In this document: positions 11,948 to 25,200 of the stretch, piece by piece
Numbering within the stretch: the stretch's first letter is position 1
Layout: each line of letters starts with the position of its first letter
Origin: Plantago elongata
Taxonomy: Eukaryota; Streptophyta; Magnoliopsida; Lamiales; Plantaginaceae
Direction of reading: 5' to 3'
Length of the DNA: 64,000 nucleotides
NCBI GenBank assembly: GCA_036897095.1
Contig: JAYMSP010000001.1
Coordinates: 118,571 to 182,570, forward strand
Notes under the pieces: model-generated
The model's input: only the letters and a program-made list of their open reading frames with translations
Told to the model about the DNA's origin: nothing
The model's database searches: none
Program-made: the position numbers and the translations under genes

Positions 11948-12397
11948 TGATGCCATAATTGATAATGTTGTGATTCTTGTTTTTGTAATAATGAGTTCTG
12001 GTTTGATTCTTAATTATATGATAAAGATTTCTAAGTGTTGAATATGGTATACTAATAATACTATAGTATGTATCAAGAATGAATGTAAGCTGTTGATGCA
12101 GAATGATGTGGTAATGACACTGTAAGGCCATAACTGGTTCACTGTTAATGTTATGATTCTGTTTGTTCTAATTAGTGTGTTATTTTATTGGAGATTATTC
12201 AAGTTCTAATGTTTTATTGAACTCAGACATTAAATGGAAGCGTTTCGCGGAGAAAGCTGAATTTATTTCTTATACTTCTTGATAGTATCACATCATGATT
12301 GCTACATCTCTATTTGTTTTATGAACAGCTTGAGTGTATGATCACTTGACTTCACTAACAACACACACTTTAGTGGTTTGTAGCAGTGAGGAGTTAC
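11948..12397. other. convergent 3' spacer
   Basis: Holds the 3' UTRs of Root cap copy 2 (+) and the beta-galactosidase gene (-), which converge here. No other feature was seen. Confidence 0.6.
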
Positions 12398-15300
12398 TCA
12401 AGCACAAGAAGCTTCAACTGCTAAGCTCTTAGCAATTCCTTTGCAAGGGTCACCAAGCGTATCAACCGAAACAGTAATGTTGCAGCTTCTTGACCCAACA
12501 CAAGCTTTCCGTACCAGTGCAAGAGCTTCTTTGCTCCTGCATCGACCATGGCTGAAACTTCCACACGTTCCGCGTGGAGTACCATAGCTGGCAAATTTAA
12601 TTTCTGATATCACCTGATTCTCAAGAGGGCAATTGAGTGACATGGTCGGTTTTGCATTCTTTCTTGTTTCTTCGTTTGAATCAGTCCACATATCCATTGG
12701 AAGAGGATGACTCTCTGAAATATGAGAACATATGCTTCCTGTTTCTCTTGTTGCGAAAGATAATTGAGTTGGATCACCTCCTTCTTCCTCGAACAACACC
12801 AGGATGTTTCCGCTTGGTTTAAGCCAAGAACGAGGAACGTGGTAACTGCAAGATTATATTGACAAAATAAATATTGGAACAAATATAGTTTATTCAGACA
12901 GGATTCTTTTCTAACATCTTTAACTTACAGCTGCTGAGATGGCATCCCGCAATTTTTCAGGCATTTGTCCGAGTTATAAGATCCTCTGTAGTTGCAATTG
13001 CTGCAACCATTTTTGCTTGCGATGGCTGTAGGCCAGTATCGACCAATGCTTTGTCCGTTTACCCATGCCTGACCTTTTCCCAACCCCGTAAAGTCTAAAA
13101 CTACTGGATTGCTCCCGGAGGGAGCATCAAAAGTAGTCTGGAATACAAAAAGAGAGAAGGTATCATTTCATTTTCATTGTTTCAGACTTCACCTCCTTGG
13201 TAAAACTAAGCCTCCAGATTTTTACCTTGTACCATATCAACGGTTGGTTTCTAGGCAAGCTAGGCTGTGTTACCCAGAGGGAGGAGTCTCCGCTCGACAG
13301 GCCTAATTCTTCTCCTCTTAAACCAACCTGTTTGACAAGTTCCCAGAATCCCAGGTTAGAACATTGAAAACCATAGTTAAGCATGGTCTTGCATATTTAT
13401 GATAAAGAAACAACTTATATGACCTGATATGTCCACTTCTGTGGGGATAAATCAACAGTAGAACCAGCACTTTCACTTTTAAGCTGCACCGGACCTGTTA
13501 TTCCGGCACCTTCTATATCATAGTGTGCTCCGTAGTTCTGAATTTCAAATCACTTTATCAGTCACTAAACCGTACAAGAAAGTTCTAGATATACGTAAAG
13601 TAAAATATTGGCTCTACCTGTAGTCCGACGGTCAAGCTCAGGAGATCAATCTTGTTCTTTCCAGAGGTGAGGTTTATTGGGATGTCTATTGAAACTTTGG
13701 CACTGCCAGATCTTCCTTTAGTACTCCCTGTATGAAAAGTTAGTGACTTTGAGCTTTCAATATGAAACAGAAGCAAAAGCCAAGCTTCAGAATAACGAGA
13801 TTGAGTCAGATTACCTGCAAGTTTTCCATTGACAAACGCGTAAAGTCCATGGCCAAGAGAGTTTACGTGGAGAACTGACTTAGAGTTGTCGTCGCTATCA
13901 ACACTGAAAGGATCAGGAGTACCTTAAATAACTGACATCTTCTGTGTATAAATCAATACCAGTTCTGGAAGTAGTTATACCTTAGTGAGTACCACAAGTA
14001 GTCGCTTTGATCAGCAGTAGTGTTTATTTGTTCCAGGAGCCCTGTCCTCGTGAACGAACTATTGCTAGATATGCCTACAGGTTCATTGATCCAACTCCAC
14101 CCTGACGACGATAATGCATCTGCTGCAGCAGTATTTGTCGACTGACGAATGAACTTTGGGACAGTTGTTGCCGAGTTGATCTATAAGTTGCAGAAGATGC
14201 CAGCACGATTAATTATTTTACGTGCAAAAACACAGATATGGTAAGATACATGTATTAGCTAGCATTGTTAAACTACAGACGGAAGAAATGTAAATATGCA
14301 GGTTACTGAGTCGTACTTTAGCAGAATTGAATACTACGTTCTTGCAGTCGGGTAGGATACTGACAGACCATGCAGGCAGTTTGTAGGAATTGCCATTGAA
14401 GTTTACGGTTGAATCAGATTGAGTACCAAAATTTGCCAAAAAAGCAGCACACTTTCCTGATCCTGTCTTATATACAGAGGCCTGAAGCAGGGGAAAAACC
14501 AAAAATGTATCACTTACAATAGCAAATAGCAAGAAGATTGATTTTAGTTAAGTGTATGTACCTCTAAGTTTGAGCCTAAAGAAGTTGTTTTCGGATCTGT
14601 TGCGAGCAATGCATCTTCACAAAGCATAACTGCCTTGTGTAAATCTCTCAAATGACCCCACTTAGGTTGATTTGGAAGCCCTAAAACAGAACAGACCAAG
14701 CTAACTCTGTTACATTTCAGCAAATCTAATCAGCAAATATGAATTGAATATAGGAATGGGAATGCCTATTACCAAACTCATCGAGCGGAGCATCATAATC
14801 GTAGCTCGTTATGATGAAAGGACCTCCAGACGATCGGCCAAAATTAGTCCCTCCATGATACTGTTGAGAATTCAAATTAGTTTGATGAAGCTTGGTACCT
14901 TGAAGGCTGTGAAACGATAGAATGTACCATGTAATAGTTCTGAAAGGTTCCTCCAAGCTGATAAAATCGTCCTACAGCAAATGCAATGTCTTCTACGGGT
15001 CTATAAGGAATAGGAGAGCCAAATGTAGTGAACCTGTAACATAAAAAACCGTTCTGCATAAGAAATTTCAGATATACGACTGTATGAAGAGAACATGATA
15101 AAAATACAGTACCATCCAGTCCAGTTTTCTGTCCACATCTTTGGCTTGGAATTAGAATTTGGTGTGAACTGGTCGCAGTAAAACCCGTTGCATGTATTGA
15201 TCTGTGCGTATTCATAAATCATATTGACAGATATAAGGACAATTTTCCATGAGTAGCTCATACTTAATGCATGTCTCTCCTAAATTCATAACTATTTGGA

Positions 15301-16910
15301 TTTCTGGTAAAACTGGAAATATTCGGAGACCAGAACTTACAATCGGTTCAGGTGCATCTTTCTGCTGGCACATAACCCATGGCACCCCTGTACCCAATGA
15401 TGTCGCCATTGATGCTGCCCAATTTACATAGCCTTTTGCACCATTACCATATCCGGATTCAACATTTCCATACTCGTTCTCAATCTGGAATTTCAAATTT
15501 GAAGATAAATAAACAAAAGACTACAAATCTTTCAAGTCCAAAATCTATCAACAGAAACCAGTCTAGTCATTTTGTTTGCGAATTGCACCTGAGATAACAC
15601 TATAGGTCCACCTTGTGTTGCATACAGATTCTCTTGCTGCATCAAGTCTACAATCTTGGCTGTAAATCTCTTCATTTCAGCCTACATCATCACCACATGA
15701 CCGAAAACTTCAATCCAATTTCCCAAGCAACAAAAGACATAAAGCAGCCTAATCCAGGAAATGAGGAAACAAAGATGTTAACCTTGAACGGCTCATTATC
15801 TGTTCGAAACTCAACCCCGGGTATAAAATGCAGCCAGAGAGGAAATCCACTGTAATGAGGTAACAACATCTCGCATTAGCCCTTGCACTTTCGATACAAA
15901 CACAGAACCGTATCCACTCAATCATATGCAAAAAATCAGAAAAACACGCTTCCGGCTCACCCATAGTTCCATTCTGCACAGGCGTAAGGACCAATTCGCA
16001 GATGAACATACAATCCAGCTTCACCAATCAATTTCACAAACTTCACCAAATCGCCTCTCCCTTCGAAATTATACTGTAAAATCCCTTTCCCGCGTCAGTA
16101 ATTTCAATTTTCATTCACTTGAGTAAGAAATCCAAATCCTTCTCAAACTCAAATCATCACTAGTAGATTAGTTAGCACTGTCCAAAAAGTTCCTGACATC
16201 ATGAACCCTTAGAAAGTCGAACCACTAAACCAGTAAAGTAAAAAGTATACCCTTTCCATTTTCTTTCTTTCCTTTTATTTAAACAAACCAAACACCCAAG
16301 CAAAGAATAACCACATTCACATATCACTAAGAATTTGTTTGATACAATTCATTTAATACGAGGTGTATATTGTCTCCATCAAGATTCGAACCCAGTTTAT
16401 GCGTCAAATGATATAATTCCACCCCGTTAAAATATTGAACTTACGTACAAGTGTGTGAAATCTAGTCGTTTACATTAATACCAACAAAAGCCTCATAGAA
16501 ACAAACCTGTCCGCGAACAGGTTCGTGCAAGTTCCAAAATACATAAGTCTGAATCATATTCAATCCTCCATCCTTGGCCTTCTGTATCAAATCAGGCCAC
16601 ATCTACACAACAAAATACAAAGAAATAAAAAAATGCTGTCATAAAGAAAATATGAGCTAACTGCACAGGGCCTAGCCGGCCTAATTTCATTTCTGACTCG
16701 GTCTAAAAATTGCCGAACACAAAATGCCAACCCACGAACCTCAGGAGTACTCCGCGGGTAGTGAACCGAACCGGAGATGAGAAGCTTCCTCTCACCATCA
16801 ATGGCCAAAGCACGGTGATCATACGTGACATTGGCGCCATAACTGGGCCTAACTGTGACTGCGAATAAACCCGAAAACAAAATGAAAAGAAGCAAGCTTT
16901 TTCTCTCCAT
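12398..16910 (-). CDS. BGAL8: beta-galactosidase, GH35, BGAL8-like, with C-terminal SUEL lectin domain
   Basis: Secreted wall enzyme that removes terminal beta-galactose from pectin side chains and arabinogalactans. Exons in coding order: 16740-16910, 16507-16602, 15961-16073, 15783-15849, 15589-15681, 15341-15484, 15113-15201, 14928-15033, 14773-14860, 14562-14680, 14317-14481, 13981-14180, 13815-13903, 13618-13727, 13424-13537, 13226-13327, 12929-13137, 12398-12845; 840 residues. It has a signal peptide (1 to about 25), a GH35 catalytic domain from [10 protein letters not shown], the signature [13 protein letters not shown] (180s; Glu184 by family spacing the acid/base) and the nucleophile Glu253 in WTENWTG. 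Residues about 761-840 form a Cys-rich galactose-binding lectin domain. All borders are GT-AG. Similarity is closest to Arabidopsis BGAL8 as I recall it; orthology is inferred. Confidence 0.94.
16380..16460 (-). mobile_element. possible SINE-like fragment in beta-galactosidase intron 2
   Basis: On the minus strand it contains GGGTTCGAATC, a good match to the RNA polymerase III B box, preceded by sequence that could be a decayed A box. No second copy was found in the window, so the call is weak. Confidence 0.25.
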
Positions 16911-16951
16911 TTTAGAACATTTATGGCTGTGAATGGTTGGAAGTTTAGTGG

Positions 16952-16958
16952 TTATATA
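16952..16958 (-). promoter_or_regulatory. TATA box of the beta-galactosidase gene
   Basis: TATATAA read on the minus strand, about 42 bases upstream of the ATG at 16910, implying a very short 5' UTR if used. Confidence 0.45.
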
Positions 16959-18482
16959 AGGAGGAGAAAGTAGGTAAATGTTACTTGAAGCAGATAAATA
17001 TATAAGGTTTAGTTAATGACTTGACTTAATGTAATGCAGTGGTGTGAAAGAAAGAGATATGGGAGCTATATAGAAGTGTAAGAAACTGAATGATGCTTTA
17101 ACGGGAGTATATTGTTTTTAATGATAGAGTTTGGTTTTGGTTAACATAACAGAAAGTGATTCGTTTGTGTAATGAGGGAAATGGAGAAGGAAAGGTTGCT
17201 ATCGTGATCGATCAACCGGTGACGACACGCTATTTTGCTTTCTATGTCCAATTATCACGTGAACTACTGACGCTATTGTCCTCCCTTTCATCATTTTCCA
17301 TTTTTCTTTTATTATGTATCTTTACCGCCCGTCCCGTCCCGTCCCGAGTTTCCCATCATTAAATCATCGTGTCCCGCAACCCGATCATGTATTCATGTCC
17401 TAAACCCAAACATACTTTGATTACCCCAGTGGTATTACCTTTTCAGTTATATGTCATTTATAACTAAAATTGTTCTGACCAAGTAAATTTTAGTACAACT
17501 TGATGGAAATACAATGATATTTGTATGATATGACTTACTGATGAGTTTCTAATGCGCGCATAGACAAGGTAAAATGTATGCGAAATGTTTGTTTGTAGCA
17601 TATCAAACGAACAGCATCAGGAGTATTTGTGTTGCCCCCACGAATTGGTGGTCTTCAATTGACCATTTTCACAATCTTCAAAATAAAAGATTAAAAAAAT
17701 ATAATGGATAATCCAAAAATTTACCGACGTTTATCTTGTCTTATGGATTTGTTAGTATATGGAGGTTGGGGAGGTGCTGTTGTTCCACTTCCACGGACTG
17801 CATATATATACGCGGGAGAGTGACAGTTTTTTGGCTTTTTACCAACAAAAATATTATTTAACCATCAACACTACCGTCATCTGTCTGTCCTTTTTCGTAG
17901 TTTGTTCCTATCAATTTTATACTCCAGATAACCTATAATTTTATGATCAAGTATTTTACTTTTAAATTAAAATTTATTGAACTGAAAATTAAACTGATCT
18001 GAATAAAATTAAACTGAAATATATTATAAATAATAACTATGAAGTGCTGAACTAAATTAAAATAGTTTTAAATTCCCAACTCTACACTATGTAGGAACTA
18101 CATCATTACTATAGCAAGAATGTGGTGGGTTTCTAATAAAATTTTAGTGCGTGGTACATATAAAAAATGATATTTGAACTTGAACTTATAAAATTTATTT
18201 ATAACATTTTACATATATACAAATATATCAATCTACACCACATGCGTATTGTTAATGACATATAGTCCCCTACAAAATAATGTAACTTTATATTAAAACG
18301 ATAGGCTCGATACACAAGCGCGTCTTTATCTAGTGGTAGTGGTTTATGTTTACTTATTTTGTGCACTTTTATGGAATTATTTTGGCAACTCATTCAGGTG
18401 ATTTACTTTGTTTTCATAGGAAATAAAAACATTTTTTGTGCTAATAGTAGGAAAAGATGTTTTCTCTTCATGCATTTTATTT
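16959..18482. other. spacer upstream of the beta-galactosidase gene
   Basis: AT-rich promoter-side spacer. A CCCGTCCCGTCCCGTCCCG microsatellite (five-base unit) lies near 17330-17347. No gene is evident. Confidence 0.5.
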
Positions 18483-18560
18483 TTTAAACGATTAAAGTGA
18501 CTCAAACCCCGACTTATTGATTATAGGGGAAGCGGCTTACTAATTGAGATACACTTCGTT
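18483..18560 (-). mobile_element. tRNA-derived SINE copy 1
   Basis: On the minus strand the sequence runs AACGAAGTGTATCTCAATTA, then GTAAG.CGCTTC, a B box GGGTTTGAGTCAC, and TTTAATCGTTTAAAA. The copies at 23831 and 57832 share the order and spacing of these blocks. It has no cloverleaf, so it is not a tRNA gene. Confidence 0.6.
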
Positions 18561-18724
18561 GTCGTTTTTTCTCCCTCCGTTGAGGATTAGTATATAGTAT
18601 TTGCTGAGCATAAGATTATATGGTGCAAAATTAAGAACTTTGATGAAGTATGAATGCTGACTTGAAAAGTTGTATATCAATTTCAGAAAGAGTGGTCCTT
18701 CCATTATATATAAAAACTTTACTT

Positions 18725-18885
18725 TTTTATTTAGAATTTGTAGATTTATTTTTTTGTCTGTGAATTTTTATTTGTGATCTGTGAATTTTTACGTTATATG
18801 TAGGTTTTATTTAAGGTTTGTAGATTTTTACGTTGTCTGTGAGTTTTTAGTAGATTTTTATTTAGGGTCTGTAAATTTTAATATT
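18725..18885. repeat. degenerate short tandem repeats, GTCTGTGAATTTTTA type
   Basis: Several loosely repeated units resembling GTCTGTGAATTTTTA, GATCTGTGAATTTTTACG and GTTTGTAGATTTTTACG in tandem. Unit length varies around 25-30 bases. The role is unknown; possibly part of an old transposon. Confidence 0.5.
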
Positions 18886-19566
18886 AAAAAACAGAATATT
18901 TATATATAATAAAAAAACACTCTTTCCCCGAATATCTTAAACTATAATAATATTAAACTTTTCTAAAAGTATATGGATGGGATTGCACCTTGGAAAGATG
19001 CATATCCATGTCATTATCATAAGATGATAATTCTGAAATTAATTAACCCATTAACATTTCTGATATAGAATTAGAGGTATGAGACCACTTTCTCCATAGC
19101 CTTTACCCATCATAAAAGCAAGCTTCTCGTTAGTGTTTAAATTTCAACATTTCGTTATCTTGTGTTTGAATTTTTAAATGTTTTTAATAAGATTTTTGAC
19201 GATTTTATTCACACATTGTATTAGTGTCTAGGTGCACATGTACAGTGATTGCAAATTGAAGTGATTGCACGACATGTGGCAACTATCTACATGTAATTAG
19301 GAAAAGCAGCATCTAAATTTGGTATACCTTGTGTATCTAACGGTATTGAGCTAGGTAAATTTGGTATACTTGTGTATCTAATATTCCGTATTGAGCTAGC
19401 TAGCTCAACAAGTAATCATTATAATGTAAATCATGATCATAACAGTACGAATGTACGATTAAAACTGGATGGAGATTAATAAGACGAGGAATTGATACAC
19501 AAATATAAATTGATGACATATCAGGCTTATAGGTGTTGAACAATTTGTCGCATTTATAAAATCTAA
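18886..19566. other. spacer without recognised features
   Basis: AT-rich sequence with a local duplication near 19318-19400 (AAATTTGGTATAC and TTGTGTATCTAA occur twice). No gene was seen. Confidence 0.45.
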
Positions 19567-19824
19567 TACTCCCACCGTTCTTTTAAAAGCTTTATAATTT
19601 TCTTTTTCTTATATTTTACTAAGAACTTTCTAATGAAAAAAAATTCATTTTACTAGCTCATTATTTATTATTTATCTCACATACTTTATCATCATTTTAT
19701 TCAATATCTCACTTACTTTATCTTACAATTACAACTTTATTAATATACTACCACTTACAAATTAATATTTTATTATATTTTATAATCTAACTCTTTAAAA
19801 AGTTTTTATTGAACCGAAGGAGTA
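19567..19824. mobile_element. Stowaway-like MITE
   Basis: Starts ACTCCCACCGTTC and ends GAACCGAAGGAGTA, imperfect inverted ends. The interior (CAATATCTCACTTACTTTATC, ATTACAACTTTATTAATATA in separate blocks) is related to the elements at 41614-41874 and 42434-42642. Confidence 0.65.
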
Positions 19825-22251
19825 CATCAATACATTACATTCATAAATACCAACAGTTGAACATTTAAAACAAGGGCCCCTAAAACAAAACATCTATCTT
19901 CTATTTCATCACTAACTTAATTTGTCTACCAGCTCATGTCCTAGCTACTTCGTAACAGCTGATTTATGTCAATTTTACACTCATGTACTCCCTTCACAAA
20001 TGGGCATATTAGTGTCCGGTGAGATGTCCAGATTAATTTGGAACGTAAGAAACATTTACAATTATCTACCTCCCCATTTAACTCAATCCCATATTTGTAT
20101 GACGTTTGCCATTTATTAGACAAAAAACCAGGTGATATTTTTCTCCGCAATGTTCACTTCTTAGTATCCATTCTTCACATCGTCAATTTCCTTTCTCTTT
20201 TTTGAGTTATGAAATGAATGAAATTAAATGTAGTGCCTAGGACCATAAAGAGGGACAAATGTCATATATATAGTACAAAAGGATCCATGAGATCTAAATA
20301 ATTGACATTTAAAATTGAGCACTTCATTGTCGAGATGCAACAAAGATCACATAATTTGGCAAAGCGATAAGGTCACTTAACCCACTATATATTTGATCAC
20401 TGGACATCTTTTTCTTCTTTTAAGTCAATCACACTATATCATATTTATGATAATATTTTGTTGAGAATATCATATTTATGATAGTAGATATGTGTTAGGT
20501 TTAAATTTTAAATAGCTGGACCTATATTTTGACAATTACAGGAATTAACAATGAAAAGTAATTGAGAACACACTATTTAGAAAACTCCATAAACAAAGAG
20601 TCATGTAACGCAGGCAACTGTGTCATTTTCCAATCTTTGACTATTACGTTGTGAGTTGGCATCACATTTGACATTCATCATCAATCATCAACTACAGTCT
20701 TCATATAATAAACCACGATGTGAATATCAGATTTCATGTTAATTTTATTGAAAATTTTCGAATTTCATGTTAATTTGATTTCGGTGAGATGAAAAAAAAA
20801 ATTTACGAGTAATTTATGTTCCGTATTCTATGATTACCTTAGCAACAATCATCATACTCTAATTGTAATCTTTACCGTTTAGAAAAAAATCAATATATTT
20901 TAATTGAATCCCCTCAATAATGCTCCACTGCTCTCCCTATTGAAGGTTTGTTAGTTTTCTGAAATTGGACTTGAGTACTTGACCAGATGAGATTCCCCAT
21001 TTGTTCAATCACATACTCTTAAAGAAAGTGTTATGTTAAATGTAATCTATATATCTGTATATAGTAATCAATGTGTATTAGCTAAGGACCAAGGTCATTG
21101 TCACATAATTTGTGAAGGAATAGTTACTCGATCATCACGGGACAATAGATAGAAGATAGATTTGTAACGAATTGAAGTGTGGTGGTTGTGTCATTCAGTT
21201 GATAAGGACGATGTATAAACGGACAGTAATGTCACGCTACGCATGCAACGTTGATTTTTCTATGTCATCATCAACAACTAATCTATTTGTTTTCCACATC
21301 ATTATGAAAGCCCATTGTTCTGTTTGGTTCTGTTAAGGAACTGGCCAATTGATCACTTGCCATTATGTAGTAATCAGCCCGAGACCGACCTTTTATTTTA
21401 ATTTGGATTATCTTTTCACATTGATATATTTTTCATTTTTGGAGAGGCACCTTAGTGGAATGGAGCTGGAGCGGTAATAAGGAGCTACATAGTTCAATCC
21501 CTGGTGCAGGTATAAGGTGAATTGAGTGAAGAAAGTAGTTATAATATTTGCCGTTTAGAGGTGTCAAATTCATATTTGGACAGAATTTATGGTTTCATGA
21601 ATTGTGTAACTGTAAATGATATCATTATAAATTTCGAGTAGTCGATGACGATGATTGATAGTACTGAAGCACTACGATGTAGGGACCGACGCAAGATTTA
21701 TACCTCAGGTCGAAAGTATATATATGGTGTATTTTTTAGTGTTCGCCCCTGCCACGATGTTAAATTGATTCTTCCTGGCTTGTAGTAAAAAGTGGATTAA
21801 ATCAAACACATTTTGTTGAATCTGAACTTCACCCCAAAAATTATAAGTTAGACTTACCTTCAAATACGTATTTTAAGTTAATTTTACTCCGGTGAGCAAG
21901 TGCTACAATACTGTTACCGTCATTTCCATTATATCTACAGAATAAGCATGACGAATAATAGCAAAATATGAGATTTCTTGAATTATGTCTTCCTGTAGTA
22001 TCGATGGACGATGATTGTGCTCGAACGCTCAATTAAACACAAGGCAAAAACCGCACACAGTACTATCGTAGTTATTAGACTAGTCCAGTTCTCTGGTCAC
22101 AGCAGTGACCCAAGACCAATTATAATAAGCCCACCAATTCTAAACTCTTAGCCCAAGTCCAGTTCTAATCCAATGTACTCGTAGTCTGGTACATTAACAA
22201 TTAACTAAGTACAAAACCACTGAGCGAGGTTACAATCCTAGTGTAACAACA
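19825..22251. other. spacer upstream of the NF-YC10-like gene
   Basis: AT-rich spacer with no exon I can support. Near the gene, at about 22110-22160, two GCCCA motifs occur (AAGCCCACC and TAGCCCAAG), site II-like elements common in promoters of plant housekeeping genes. That link is an inference. Confidence 0.45.
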
Positions 22252-25200
22252 ATGGCGAAGAAGCAAACAACAACAGAAATTCCCAACGGCGAGAAGAGTT
22301 CCAATAAACCAAACCTATCAACCACAGCAACGACCAACAGTCTCAAATTCAAAATCAACATCAAGAGCAAGACCACAGAGATAGTCGCCAATGGCAACAA
22401 CTCCTCGATTGAACCGCCTCAACCTCCTGCAAACGACGATGCTGGGGTAACGATCAAGGAGATGATGCAGAACGGAGTTAGAAAGCGAGCTTCCAGAGGT
22501 GTGGAGGAGGTGAAGGAGAAGAAGAAGAAGAAGAAAGTTGAATTGGAAGAGAAAAGAGATAATCAGAAGAGTAAGAGAAAGAAAGTGGAGGTAGAAGAAG
22601 AAGAAGAGTCGGAAGAGGAGGAGAAGAGTGAGAGTGGCCAAATTCCGATTAATCGGATTAGTCGGATTGTTCGGAGTGAGGATTCGGATCTTAAGATTTC
22701 GCAGGAGGCCATTTTCCTCATTAATCGAGCTACGGTATGCTTAATTGAGCTCTTATCCATTCTGATCACTTAAATACTTACGATCGAAACTGTATGTTAG
22801 GTTTTTAGTACCGCATTGTTTGTTTTCTCTGTGAATTGAACTATATCATGCTAATTTACTCAACTGAGCTGTTTAATAGTTCCATTACTATGCATGTGGC
22901 TTGTTGGTGCTGCATTTGCTTAGTTACCAAATTGTGAATTGTGAATTTGAGATATTGAGATATCATTATATCAACATGGGAGTATATTTCAATGTTGTAA
23001 ATGGAATATCATTTTGTTGCAAGTGTTGACTGATCTAGCGTTGTGTTTTGGTAATCAATACATATGGTGTAGCTGAAGACGCATCATATGTATTCCATAG
23101 TTATGTCTTATTTTGCAGAGTTTAATTGCTTCATAAGAGGGTTTGTTCCACCTTGTGTGTTGTGTTTACATATATATGCTTGGTTAATGATGAGTGAAGG
23201 CATAATGGGCTTGTGAATTTTGTGGCTGAATATTAGGTTCTGTTTTGCGCTCTTGGTTTTTTTTTTTTTTTTGCATGGCTATTCCTTGTTCGTTTGGTTA
23301 GTTAATAACGTGGGGGAATTTAATAGGTCATGGCGAGATATTGACACGTCTGGCGATTCTTGGTCATCATTGATTATTCGCTGAGATTTTCCACCTTGTC
23401 GTATACTTGTATTTTAAATAAAGTCATGATACAATTTTGTCCATCTCCCAACACTATGGAAATCAACCTTCAACACCATAACATTCAGTAGTCCAACAGC
23501 CTTTCTTTGCTTACTTGAAAGAGGACCCTTCTTCCATATGACAGGGTAAATTGCAGTTATCCCATAGTTTATATAGACAGTCAGTTCAATTGTTGAAACC
23601 ATGTGTTAGGTAACCTTTAGTATTAGCTAATGTTAGTAGTCTGTTTCTTTTATTCGGTTTTAAATTATAAATCATTTTCTGCTGTTACAATTGTTGAATG
23701 TACATAATCTTTTGTTAACCATATGGGGTTGAATATGTATGATGTAAAATTACTTAAGTTTACTGATAAGTCGTTCATTCAAAAAAGTGAATTTTCTGTC
23801 TTGGCGTCATTAAATATTTCTACTATGGACAATGAAGTGCAGCTCAATGGTAAGATGCTTCACCTCCAATCAATAGGTTGGGGGTTCGAGTCACCCCTTA
23901 GCCGTTTGAAAAGAAATATATATATTTCTACTATAATTGGAGAACACGGAATAATAGTTCTCTAAACCAGTGCTGTGAAACCATCCCTATGTATTTTGGC
24001 TCCTCGGCGGGATCGGGAAGCCAGGATTCTAGGCGAGACATTAACTTTGGGGCAAATTGGTTATTTACCCCCAATTTGAACCAAGTTATACGTAGCCAAC
24101 TTTAACTCAGCCCAGCAAATTTAGCCACAACCACAGTACGTTTTTCTCAAATTTCTGCCTTCTTTCATTTCCTCCCTCCGTCAGTCAAATCTGCCAATTT
24201 CATTAACCACGGCTGGGTTTCAGTCAATTGCTCCGGCAAGTTTATTAAATTTGGGTATCTTTAGTTTCCAAACTTCAAGTGATCAATTTTTAGTAGAGAT
24301 TTGTTAAATTGAATTGGGGATTTCATTTAGTTCTTGTTTTCATAGCTTAATAGTACTTGTTATTATCTTAATACTCCTTAGATATGGCACAACCACCGGT
24401 CGATAAGATTATACCTTTCCTTCACTTTGTTTTTGGCTATTTATGGAGTAATCTATGACTTGATATTATTAATTGGGTTACTTGTTAGCTTATATGTCTA
24501 TGCTATATGCTATATTTTATAACTTTAGTATTCCAGTAGCAGTAGCGGGAATAGTAGGGTGTAAGACGACACCATCAGGGATAGACAACACTGCTCTAAA
24601 CTGTGATTAATGCAGATGCTGGTGCAGGATTAAATATTCTGTTATTGGACTAACTTAAAAATTATGCTCAATTTTTGCAGGAGAAGTTTCTTCAATTGCT
24701 TAGCAAGGAGGCGTATACTTGTGCATATGTTGACCGCAAAAAATCTATTTCCTACAACCATTTGTGTAAGCCTCTTACAAATGCTTCATTGAATAATTTC
24801 TAAACAGTGTGCATGACAATATCTACTACTGATGTCAAATCGTTTTCCTTCTTTGTTCTGATATGATCATTCCTTATTATTCTTAGTTTCATGAGAAAAT
24901 ATAAGATTCAGTTTCGGCCATAAAATATGTATACAATGTCTACTAATTATCTACTTGATGATTCCCAATTAATGTTTGCTTAATGTAATATACTAACATT
25001 AATAAATCTATCCAGCAGCTTTTTCTTTACTTGCTTGACTGGGGGTGTTAGATACTTAGATTGCAGAAATAGAATATTGCAACATAACATTCTTACTTAA
25101 TATACCAAAGTACTTCCTGAATCTCCAACATGTTATATCTTAAGTATGCATAGAAAAATGGTTACCTCCGGTTATTCTTGTAATTGTGGAAGTCCTCGTC

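Noticed and set aside
23831-23915. tRNA gene
   Set aside because: Only A-box and B-box-like motifs are present. No acceptor stem or anticodon arm could be folded, and related copies exist nearby, so it is a SINE.
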